Source of the DNA: Panax quinquefolius
Taxonomy: Eukaryota > Streptophyta > Magnoliopsida > Apiales > Araliaceae
Assembly: GCA_020205615.1 (NCBI GenBank)
Contig: CM035156.1
Span: 14,886,123-14,950,122 of the forward strand
Length of the DNA stretch: 64,000 nt
Direction of reading: 5' to 3'
The translations under genes and the position numbers were made by a program. Under the pieces are notes generated by a model that made no database searches, was not told the origin of the DNA, and was given only the letters and a program-made list of their open reading frames with translations. Positions 11,523 through 21,879 of this stretch are shown here, piece by piece (positions within the stretch are counted from its first letter, which is position 1; each line of letters begins with the position of its first letter).

Positions 11523-14500
11523 CTACAACCCCCATAGCACGGCAAGCTTTGCTGCTGTAGCTGCTATCTCTCGCTCCTTCAATAACAGAAGATCAAATCG
11601 ATGACAACATTTTGAAGGAAGAATTAATACATAACTAGAGAATATATTACAATTAGTTTTTTAATGGTACCAAAAAAAAAGGCTAATGATAAGTAATTAA
11701 GTTTTTTACCTTCGACTTGTTGCTGCGGTCTGAGGAATGTGAAGATGAACACATTGAGCAATTCTTGTTCCTAATTAAACCAAATGAAGATGTGGAAGTT
11801 AAGTGAAACGTATACGAGCTAACTGAAAATTTGAAAGATTGTTTCAAGTTCACAGTTAACATTTTTCTTAATTAGTACATGGAGTTCAACTTCAATGAAG
11901 ACTCGTTTACAGAACAGCCCCAAAACTCATGAATTGCATGAGCATTCATGTCCATATGTTCATAGCCAAACCAAAAAAAAAAAAAACTAATTAGAATATA
12001 CAAATTAGAAGCATATATGGATAACTAGACAACACATGGAAGTATCAGAATATACAAATTAGAAGCATATATGGATAACTGATAAGATTGCATTCATTTC
12101 TCATGGTAAAAGTTATTAAATATGTCAGAGAATCATGTACTTGTACAGAAGTTCAATACTAACTAACCTCTGCAATTTCTCTTTTAGATTCATGTATCTG
12201 ATCAGAGAATCCTGATGATTGCACTTTTCTTCTTGAAGCATATTATCCAAATTCTCCGTTTTCACTTCTAAATCCTGCATTCACAATTCACGTCTTATGA
12301 TCAGACTGCAATTATATTTGATCTGAGACTTATCAAGCTACGTACTTACCTTTTGAGATGCTTCCAACTGAGATTGGAGATCCACTAGAAGCTGCTCTTT
12401 TTCGTGTAACTGAAACTTAATCATCTCCCTGAATTTCAGTTCACTGGCTTGAACCAATACATGAGAAAGGTCGAGAAAAAAGTCAACTAGTATAATTTTG
12501 TTGAGCAGAAAACTATCCACAGAGGCAGTTAAGTCCTTTGGTTCAATATCCGATCCCTTTTCATGAGCTTGCATAACTTTTCTGTCTACAGATAATACAA
12601 ATTGGTGAATACGAGAGACAGCAGCTACCAAATCCTGGTCAGTAATACTCTCTTCATCAGTATCAGGTTTATTGACTTGAATCGACAAGAAATCCCTCTT
12701 TGTCATCTTTGTAATATTCTGTGAACTAGCTTCTATATTGTCTGAGAACTCATCATCCGGGTGAGATTCCTTTGCAGAGAAAGACGATGAGTGACAAGGC
12801 AGAGAGTTTCCTATTTCCTGCATGGCATGTACAGTATCATCCATCGCCTTCCTCATGTCAGTGTCCTTAGTCTGAGATTCCAGTATCACAGGAATTTTTG
12901 ATAAGAGATTCAACAACAGCTGTTGAACCATGTCAGAATCAAGCCCTTTTGCTGACTTTTCCACATCAGTGGATTCTTTATTTGCTGGTGGATTCATATT
13001 GGACTGCAGTGTAGACTGAGAAAGATTCTTCCCCTTTTTAGTTTCAACAGTAGCATTGCCATATGATGTTTCAGTTCTTGAGGTAGAGAAAACCTTATCT
13101 CCTTTATTTGTTGAACATGCCAGTCTCTCCATCTCTAGAAAATCATCCATAATTTCCAACGAATTGGCATTGACAGGCTTGCTCCACTTGCTAGTGCTCT
13201 TATGCATTGTGTGATCAGAGAATGGAACAGTTGCCTGTAAATTGACAGAACTTCCATCTTCAGACATAGAGGCAGCATTACATGAACTGCTTGTATTATG
13301 AATTACACAACCTTCTGCAGGGATCTCAAAAGACGATCGCCATGAGCTTATCTTTTGGTTTAGAATCCCTATCTGTGCTTCCAAATTTTTGAACCTCCCG
13401 ACCATCTTAGCACATATGTCCCTTGAACTTTGTAGTTCGCTATTCTTTGTGACCAACGTTTCTTTCAGCATCGTTATTTCTTTTTCCATCAGCAACAGTG
13501 ATTTAAAATTCTTTCCTGGAAGAGGAGGCTTTCGTGGTTGAGGTTCTACAGAATCATGGCCCATATTTCCAATTTCCTTTTTCATTTGTGCCAGTGTAGC
13601 AGGGCCAGGAAACTTTTTGCGCACAAGATTGCGTAGCCTTTGGCACTCTGCTTCAAGTTTTGCCATTTTTTTGACATCCTCCAAATGTTGCTTGTTTGCA
13701 GCTTCAGCAGATCTTTTACCCTTGTTCTTCTCTTCCTTTCGGATTTCAAGTTCCTTGGTAACTACATGCAGGTTGTACTTAAGGGAATTTATTTGATTTT
13801 CATAGGATTGCATATTTCCTTTCAGAAGTTCACTGTCAACCTCAGCTTGGGATTTTTGTTCATTGATCCCAATTAGCATACTAGACTGTTTTTGCAATGA
13901 CCTTGAAAATGCAGCACTTTCAGCATCTGACTGGAGAAGCCTTTGACTCAAGTCAGCTATCTGAGCTTCAAGACCGACCTTGATTTTCTCCCATTGCTCG
14001 GTTTTATTTAGAATTAATTCTTGCAGCTTCTGATCATTTTCTTCCTTCACAGTTGTAATCTGCCTCATGCATTCTTTGAGAGCAGCATCTAGATGCGATG
14101 CTCGATCTTCAGCAGTAACTTTGAAGACTGTGACTGATTCAAGTTGATGCTTCAATGCCAGAGCTTCGGCATTAGCCTTTTCTAATCCTAAAAACACAGA
14201 AAGGTTGAGTAAATTTAAAGGGGAAACAAAAAATTGGAGGACAATTAAATGGGTCGAAAGGAAGAACCAAAGGCAAGGATGTAAGATAATGTGTTTCTTC
14301 CGTAGCGGAGGTTTGCTCACAGGATTCATTTCTTTTCTCTCATAAAGGCATAAAAGAAACGCACGCGTTGATTATAGCAACAGCAAAAACCAAGTGGTTC
14401 TGATCTTCCTTTGAAGCAGAAGCAATAAAAAAATATTCGTACCTGAAACAGCTTCGCCAGCAACTTTTTCATGTTGTTTCACTGAAGTGTCCTTAGCAGT

Positions 14501-15086
14501 AATCTCTAGATCAGCTGCGTATAGATCATCTGTCAAATCATTCACTCGATCCTGCAACATACTAATTTGACCTTCCAATGTATCAACTTGATCCTCCAAG
14601 CTACTCAGATATGTATATGAATCTAGAGGTATCTGAATATAGTTAACCCTGTTACTGTTTTCCTGGTCACAGAAGTAGAATTCATAGATAGGTAAGACCA
14701 ATTAATGTAGCTAAGAAAAAAGAAGACGACACTAACCACTGGCCAAGAAACTAATCAGTTAAATCCAGGGTGGGTGGTTAATTACTGGTTAGTTTCCACT
14801 TTAAATGTGACCACTATGTGTAATATCATAGGAGAGGAGAGGAAAATGTTAGCATGCTAAAGACATTATTATAAAAAGCTGTATGCTACGGATGACAAAC
14901 ATGGCTAAAGACGGAAAGCAAAAGTAAGAAGAAAACTCATTCATGCATCTTTAGCTCTTTTTGATTTTATGGACATACGTACCTTTTGTCGTAGAGATTC
15001 AACTGAAGAATTTGTGGCATCGGCCTTTCTCTCAGTTATTCCCTTTCCATGTGATCTTTTATTTAGAAGTCGAATTCATGTTCCAT
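11523..15086 (-). CDS. FPP: filament-like plant protein (FPP4/6 type), degenerate ends
   Basis: Long coiled-coil protein of the plant FPP family, thought to be associated with microtubules or the endomembrane surface. Exons I can place: 14983-15086, 14443-14662, 12350-14187 (612 codons), 12168-12274, 11710-11770 and 11523-11576, all with GT-AG borders and matching phases. Family landmarks: VNYIQIPLDSYTYLSSLEDQ, KQHEKVAGEAVSG, RASHLDAALKECMRQI, KLEAECQRLRNLVRKKFPGP, SVDSFLLNKIILVDFFLDLS, NKNCSMCSSS and EREIAATAAKLA. Oddities: the exon 1 ATG (15084-15086) is one base out of frame with the conserved basic N-terminus that follows. A block of about 35 residues usual before the penultimate region is missing. 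The frame stops at TAG 11523-11525 just after EREIAATAAKLA, where relatives continue. The central exon is fully open. It may be a shortened paralogue or an early pseudogene. Confidence 0.85.
11993..12080. repeat. short direct duplication in FPP intron
   Basis: The block AGAATATACAAATTAGAAGC...GGATAACT occurs at 11993-12026 and again at 12047-12080, a 54-base offset with no visible mismatch. It lies in the intron between the 107-base and 61-base FPP exons. Confidence 0.85.
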
Positions 15087-15102
15087 TTTAAGTATTTTAG
15101 AA

Positions 15103-15107
<5 letters not shown>

Positions 15108-15149
<42 letters not shown>

Positions 15150-15339
15150 CTGCACAGAAATTAATTGTTGATTTTATGAAAAATTTAAAAGAAAATAATT
15201 GGAAAAGTTTTTGGAATGTCCAAAATGAATAATTTATTAGGCGTTCTATATGTCATTCCTCTCAGAAACTGGTAATTCTATGACAAAAGAATGGGGGATC
15301 AATTTCTTTTGTTTTGTAAAAGTAGAATGGTGAGTGTCT

Positions 15340-15381
<42 letters not shown>

Positions 15382-15744
15382 CACCCTCAGAACAAGGAAA
15401 TTAACAAACAATAGCATAGAGCACTATAGCAGCAGCAGTCTAGCATTACAAATAAAACTATGTAGTAGTAGATGGCAATAATATTTTAGTGTACATGTAT
15501 GTATGTATGTATGTATGTAAGCTTACCAAAACAAACGCAGATGCACAGAAATCAAATCTCAAAAACTTGATTTTATTTTACTACTCAAAAAACATAAGAC
15601 TCTTCCTGCAATACAGATTTATTTAAAGGAATCATCATACGAAAAATAGAATAAAATATTTGACCTCATGCCTCTTTTGACAAGTTCATGAGTGAGTGGG
15701 TACTAGGTACTGGGTACTGGGTACTGGGTACTGGGTACTGGGTA
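15108..15744. repeat. cluster of four different microsatellites
   Basis: Upstream of the FPP gene, (TA)n occurs at about 15108-15147, (TGCT)10 at 15341-15381, (ATGT)6 at about 15495-15519, and a heptamer GGGTACT repeated about six times at 15698-15744. Nothing else is seen between the two divergent genes apart from plain AT-rich sequence. Confidence 0.9.
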
Positions 15745-16946
15745 AGAAGAAACTGACAGACGGACAGACATATTGAATTGATCTCGTGTGTTGTCCTGCT
15801 CTACTGAATGCCGCCTAATAGCAGCATTTTTAAAAGACCAAAGGGACCTACAATCCTACATACATACATTACCTGTGTATGTCCCACTTTGTTTGCTCTT
15901 CTTTTCCCAATTGGCCATTTCTAGTTCATTTAGGTTTATCGCCAGCCTGCAAATATTTTGATTGATTTCTAAATTATTTGGCATTAAATGGATAAAGATC
16001 GGGTCTACTACGCCATGATTTAATGCAATTTTCGGAAGCCGTCAAATTAATTTTTAATCGATTGGTTAATAGAGTGTTGACTCTATGTGTGTCATTATTC
16101 TATTGGTTAATTGACCAACTTATCAAAAAATAAATTTCGTACTAACCGAATTGATCTTTTTTGCCTTCACCCCAAAAGTGTAAACAGCATGAGACATGAT
16201 TTTTTAAAATTGTAATTATTTATTTACTACCACCACATAGTTAATGTATTATAAATTTATTTTTAGAAATCCTAGTTTTATTTTATAAATGCATCTAAAA
16301 TTATTTTTAGGATGGGAGTATGAAAATTAATAAATTCATAAAATCCTCACCATATATATATCCTATAGGACGGTGAAATTATATAAAATCATTGTTATAT
16401 ATCCTATAAATATATAATAATAATTTTCATTGTCCTTACATTTATAATGACATTTTTATTATAAAAATATCAATTTCCTAATTTTTATATTACAAATTAA
16501 AAGAACACTGAAATTAGAGGAAGACCCTTTCCAATAGAATTGTCCAATTCGGCCGGATATTCTCTCCCGCAGTTGCAGACAATCCCGATGAGGCTCTCGG
16601 AGAATAATCTATTTCTCTCTCATCATTTATTGTGTGATTTGCTCATGAGCGTGGCAGTGAATAGAGCTTCGGCTATCAGACTTCCGGATCGGATCTCCCA
16701 ACTTCCTAAAGGTTCCTCTAATCAACCCCTCAAAACAGCGGTGTTCACCCTTGGAAGCTTTTGGAGGTCCGAAGCTGTGTTTGGTTGCGTGGACGGAGAG
16801 TTGTTCGGACTACTGCTGGTTACGCAGGTGGATCCAAAACCAATCCCGAGTACCGTAGCTTGGGTGATCACGCTGAGTGTTCAGGTAGTCTCACCCTCTC
16901 TGTTAAGATGCATACATCTATTATTCTAAATCACATACTCCCTTTT

Positions 16947-16948
<2 letters not shown>

Positions 16949-17026
<78 letters not shown>
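16949..17026. repeat. compound (CA)n(TA)n microsatellite
   Basis: About 19 CA units run directly into about 20 TA units in MSRA5 intron 1, shortly before the LTR retrotransposon. Confidence 0.95.
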
Positions 17027-17027
<1 letters not shown>

Positions 17028-17235
17028 CTGATTCTGTGTGTCCTTTATTGCAAGCCAAATGCAAATCACTTACAGCTAAGTTGGCTTAGGTGAGTTAAAT
17101 AATAGTGAATGGTATCTATTTTATGGATTAATGTTCCAAATGCTGGTGAGAATTTTCAATATTATTATTGTTTGTGTCAAAGAAATTGGTGTACGAGTAT
17201 TAAATGGCAAATATGTGAAAATGGAGCATGTAGCT

Positions 17236-17903
17236 TGTTGGGTCATGATATTTCTCCTATTGGACCGAATGGATTGGGCCTACATATTCAGTTAGTCCAT
17301 TGGGTCTTCATTATTGGGTGTTGACATTATTGGATCTAGTCACTTTATTATCTTTATTAAGTCCTTCTAGTATCGGACCCAATCAGTGGGTCGACTCATC
17401 ATATATTTAAAATATCTACATCTTTGACTTGTAATGATGAAAAAGTATGACGGTTGACTAGAGAACCCGCCCATGCATTAATGTGGATGGGATTATAACC
17501 GACCACTGCGGTGGAAGCGATGACTAAAAAGCGTTGGATAAACTATATGCGATCGGTGGAACCCATCGGATCAAAGGGGTGTGTCGGGTAATAGTGGGTA
17601 TGCTTGTAATCCGAAGCGAAGAGAGTATAACTTAGCGAGGAAGTCTTCACAAAGAGGTGCGCTCTAATACACTTCTTCATTCATAATCACATATACTGGA
17701 GAGATTATTATTTCTCTCTCGAGACACTTGAACATTATATTCCTCCATTGTTTAACCTTGTGAACACGTATCTCGACTCTCACGCTTTGAGTATCCCCGT
17801 GGAACCGCATGCGTCGAAGCTTGTGGTGTTTATCGTGTTTCTTGTCTGCGAGATCGAGCGTCTTACGTGATTGGGGCGTGGCGAGAAGATCCTGGCGTTA
17901 ACA
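17236..17903 (+). repeat. 5' LTR
   Basis: Begins TGTTGGGTCATG and ends GGCGTTAACA. Contains a possible TATA-like GAGTATAACTT near 17625. It differs from the 3' LTR chiefly by 1-4 base insertions and deletions. Confidence 0.93.
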
Positions 17904-18135
17904 TTGGCGGCGCTAGAAGGAGGCGTTTTTCTAGTGTTCTTGAGCTATCAATCACAATATTTCCGGTTGTTCTACATCCGGAAGTTATGGCACCAATCGG
18001 GGAGTTCTCGTTCGAGATCCCACGACAAAGCTTAGAAGATGGTTGGTCTTTGTTCTTTGATAAAGAGCGAAATTATGATCAAGGGCAAGTAAAAGGCACC
18101 CCGCCCATAATTGACGCCGAAGTGGTCGGTGATAA

Positions 18136-18420
18136 AGATGATGGTCGAGCGAGTAGATGAAGACCAATGACCATTTCTGTTTAATAGAAGAGGGTAATCT
18201 GCCTATTGGTCTTGGGATGATGGTCGAAGCGAGTAGATGAAGACCAATGACCATTTCTGTTTAATGAAGAGGGTAATCGCTTACTATTGGTCTTCGGGAT
18301 GATGGTCGAGCGAGTAGTAGATGAAGTCCCAATGACCATTTTCCGATTGGCCGAGAGGGTATCCCGCTCTATCGGTTTTGAGGATGATAATGGTAGATGA
18401 AGTCCCAGCGACCGCGAAGA
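18136..18420 (+). repeat. tandem array of about 80 bp units inside the LTR element
   Basis: The unit starting GATGATGGTCGAGCGAGTAG recurs near 18136, 18216, 18296 and (degenerate) 18383. Units include AGACCAATGACCATTT and AGAGGGTAAT. They differ by small indels. Confidence 0.85.
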
Positions 18421-19415
18421 AGAGGGTATCCAGAGGTTTCTGCATTATACTCGAGAATACAAATCCGAAGGCATCTCGCCTCTGAATATCCTCATCCTCA
18501 TCGACGTGAGGAGAGTTTCACCGAAGTATATCCAAAATCACACTCCAGAGAGTCCACCGAGGCACAGCCTATAGATACTTTTCTTCTTGAGATGCCGTAC
18601 CCAAAGTTTGTCGAGTTTCAGATTGACACACAAATGCACCCATATTCCTAAGCATCAAGAGGATACCTCATCCTAGGGGTTCTCGGGACTATGGCACAAA
18701 GCGGATGAGGGAGCAATTCAAGAATATATTCATCCGAGAATGCAAAAAAAGGTACTCTGCCTTGAGTGTTCTCTCTCATGTGAAGGACTCGTCACCAAAA
18801 GCGGATCGATAAGCCGCACTCTCTTGGAAATTCGAACACTTGATGTAAATATTTCCAAAGTCGGTTGACATTATGGTCGGACAATTCTTTTACGAAGCTA
18901 ATAATAGTTAAAGAGAAGCGAGGAATCGACAAAGCCGTTGCGAGTTCTTGGTGAAGCGAGCTAAATGGACATTACATGCGATGGATATTCTATTTTGGAC
19001 ATCGATCTGACAAAGAGGCTATCGAGGGGTCGATCACAATAACAATTCCGTTCTTGATGCATTATCGAAGTTGGCCCTTCTGGATGCTTATAACTTTGAT
19101 GGCGGATGGCGTCTTTCCTTGGATCGGTCTTTGGTAAAAAAACCAATTACAAGAGTGTCGACTTTGTTCTCATTGATCGAGAATCTTTATCGAAGGACCT
19201 TTTTCATCATCATTACTCAAACATTTGGTTCCATCCGAGAAGCGAGTATATTCTTGGGAAATTCACAAAGACATCTGTGGCGATCATTTGACCCGAAGTT
19301 GTTGGCTTTATAAAGTACTTGGCGGGGATATTCATGATAGAACCGAGGAGTCGGCCTGAAGACATTTAGGTGGCTCATCCACATTCACTTTTGCCTTATT
19401 GATCCACGGTCCTAA

Positions 19416-19760
19416 GGTCACTATGGTGTAAGGAGGTATGGTAGGACTTCATTGGCCATTCGATGGTAGCCCCAGTCCTTTTGATCCTATATTGATCTTA
19501 TCGGGGTGGTAAGTCGATGGTCACTTATTGGTCCGAAGGTCACTTTATGGTGTAAGGAGGTATGGTAGGACTCATTGGCCATTCGATGGTAGCCCAGGTC
19601 CTTATGATCCTATATTGATTTTATCGGGTGGTAAATCAATGGTCACTATGGTGTAAGGAGGTATGGTAGGACTCATTTGGCCCATTCGATGGTAGCCCAA
19701 GGTCCTTATGATCTATATTGATTTTACCGGTGTGGTAAATCAATGGTCACTATTGATCCT
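19416..19760 (+). repeat. tandem array of about 105-120 bp units inside the LTR element
   Basis: GGTCACTATGGTGTAAGGAG starts units near 19416, 19538 and 19641, with a partial fourth near 19744. Each contains CATTCGATGGTAGCCC and a CCTATATTGAT...TATCGG block. Spacing varies through indels. A further short array of CTTATATCTTGATC follows to about 19800. Confidence 0.85.
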
Positions 19761-20396
19761 TATATCTTGATCCTTATATCTTGATCCTTATATCTTGGTC
19801 CTTATATACTTGTTACACCCGGTGTGGTAGCAAGATTTCGATGGTGCAAGGAGGATCATCCAAATTCACCTCACACATGGCCGATCTCACACTTGAAAGC
19901 GATAAGTATACATTACTTTATTTTGTTCAAGTGTTGAGTTCGGTTCATTCAATATTGTTCATTAAATTCTATCCATTAAATTGATTCACTTCATTTCATA
20001 AATTAAGCATTATCGCGCTTATCTAGTTCATGTCCTAAGTTAAGTTCATACAATTTAATTGATCTTGAATTATTGACAAAAAATGTTCATTCGAGTAATA
20101 AGGCGTGAAGTTGATATTTTAAATATTAACTGCTCACAACAAGTTAAATTTTTACGAAAAGTTCTACTGACTAAAGATAAGGAGAGGTCGTCTCTGAGAA
20201 CTTCTTCCTTGTCATCGTCACCATCTAAAAGTCTAGAAGAGATGGATCTACCTTGGCAGAGAGCTTTTTCTTGCCTTTACTTGGCGATTTCATATCCTTT
20301 GGCATACGTATGGGCGATCTTATTGTTCATTTCGGCGGATTTTACGTATTACTGTATCTCCTTACGAAAGTCTTGATCGATGGCGGACCCAAATCT

Positions 20397-20807
20397 CTAA
20401 GGGCGAAGCTCTTTGAGCTCTTCTTGACTTCCGGACGATGTACGGATGCTTTGATCCTTTAGCTTGACGGATCGGCATTTATATCGGTGATGACCCGATG
20501 AGTGGCCTTGGTGCGTTTTCGGTTCTTCTTTGATCTTGTCGATATCCTTGAAGGCATTCATCGTTGAGAAGAACAATGTCGAGGTTGATTCTTTCCTTTT
20601 GCCAAACATAAACTTGAATGGCTTTTTCCTTGGTATTCCCTTGGCATTCTCTTGGTATTCCTTGGCATTCTCTTCCTTGGCATTATCTTGGTATTCCCTT
20701 GGCATTCCTTGACATTCTCTTTCCTTGCATTCTCTTGGCATTATCTTGGCATTATCTTTTATCCTTTTCGACTTCTTTGTATTTGGGATGGAAACACACG
20801 AAGACAA
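20397..20807 (-). CDS. possible antisense Lys-rich frame in the LTR element
   Basis: A minus-strand frame of 136 residues lies between the interior and the 3' LTR. It begins with a repetitive ENAKEYQENAK-type region, produced by the GGCATTCTCTTGGTATTCCTT tandem repeat (about 20640-20760), and ends in a polar KSKR/SGSQEEL region. Upstream on the same strand, 20200-20290 also reads as a Lys-rich frame (MKSPSKGKKKLSAKVDPSLL). I do not recognise either. Some plant Ty3 elements (Grande/Tat group) carry an antisense gene at this position, which is the only reason to list it. It may simply be a repeat artefact. Confidence 0.25.
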   Translation of the reverse strand: MSSCVSIPNTKKSKRIKDNAKIMPRECKERECQGMPREYQDNAKEENAKEYQENAKGIPRKKPFKFMFGKRKESTSTLFFSTMNAFKDIDKIKEEPKTHQGHSSGHHRYKCRSVKLKDQSIRTSSGSQEELKELRP

Positions 20808-21218
20808 TGTTTACTACAGATGACCATATTAATCGATCGATTCAGTTGATGGTCAAATCTCAACTTCCTTGATGCGGTATATCACTCCTTCACCCATCGG
20901 TTCCATGATGGAATTATTGCCGAACAAATGATCATCGATGTCGCTACTGACTTGAACCTAGATTGAAGAGAATGGTTTTTTTGGCGAAGGTTTGGGTTGT
21001 TCGAGAGGCGGTGAAATATTTGTTGTTGTATGTTAAACCGGAGCGGGCTCTTTAAATGGACTTCCATCTTAATTAACATTGGCATTTGATATTCACCATA
21101 TAGGCTTTTGGTGTCCGTATTTTGGGCCTTCATTGGTCTTATATTAGTTCCTTTTGTCTGAACCGATGCCGTTTATAGTTTCTATTAAACCTCCTGTTTA
21201 ATAAAAAACTAGAAGCGA

Positions 21219-21879
21219 TGTTGGGTCGTGATATTTCTCTATTGGACCGAATGGATTGGGCCTACATATTGATTAGTCCATTGGGTCTTCATTATTGGGT
21301 GTTGACATTATTGGATCTAGTCACTTTATTATCTTTATTAAGTCCTTCTAGTATCGGACCCAATCGGTGGGTCGAATTCCATCATATATTTAAAATATCT
21401 ACATCTTTGACTTGTAATGATGAAAAAAGCATGACGGTTGACTAGAGAACTGCCCATGCATTAATGTGGATGGGATTATAACCGAGCCTGCGGTGGGAGC
21501 GATGACTAAAAAGCGGTGGATAAACTATATGCGATCGGTGGAACCCATCGGATCAAAGGGGTGTGTGTCGGGTAATAGTGGGTATGCATAATCCGAGCGA
21601 AGAGAGTATAACTTAGCAAGGAAGTCTTCTACAAAGAGTGCGCTCTAATACACTTCTTCATTCATAATCACATATACACAGAGAATTATTATTTCTCTCT
21701 CAAGACACTAGACATTATATTCCTCCATTGTTTAACCTTGTGAACACGTATACTGACTCTCACGCCTGAGCTATCCCCCGACGGAACCGCCGTCAAGCTT
21801 GTGGTGTTTATCGTGTTTACTGTGCAGGATCAGGGCGTCTTACGTGATTGGGACGTGGCAGAAGATCTTGGCGTTAACA
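21219..21879 (+). repeat. 3' LTR
   Basis: Begins TGTTGGGTCGTG and ends GGCGTTAACA, and is followed by the target duplication TAGCT. Confidence 0.93.

Larger units (their letters stand above)
17236..21879 (+). mobile_element. LTR retrotransposon, apparently non-autonomous
   Basis: Two direct LTRs (17236-17903 and 21219-21879) begin TGTTGGGTC and end GTTAACA, flanked by the 5 bp duplication TAGCT (17231-17235 and 21880-21884). The sequence after the left LTR (TTGGCGGCGCTAGAAGGAGG) is in primer-binding-site position; a purine-rich AAAAAACTAGAAGCGA precedes the right LTR. The 3.3 kb interior shows no recognisable gag, protease, reverse transcriptase or integrase, and is largely tandem repeats plus a possible minus-strand frame. 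It could be a LARD-type element or an autonomous element made unreadable by indels. It is inserted in the first intron of the MSRA5-like gene in the same orientation. Confidence 0.93.

Noticed and set aside
13640..13876. Plus-strand frame within the FPP locus
   Set aside because: Antisense shadow of the large FPP exon.
17236..21879. Reading the interior as a Copia polyprotein
   Set aside because: I could not find reverse transcriptase, integrase or RNase H motifs in any frame on either strand, so no superfamily is assigned.
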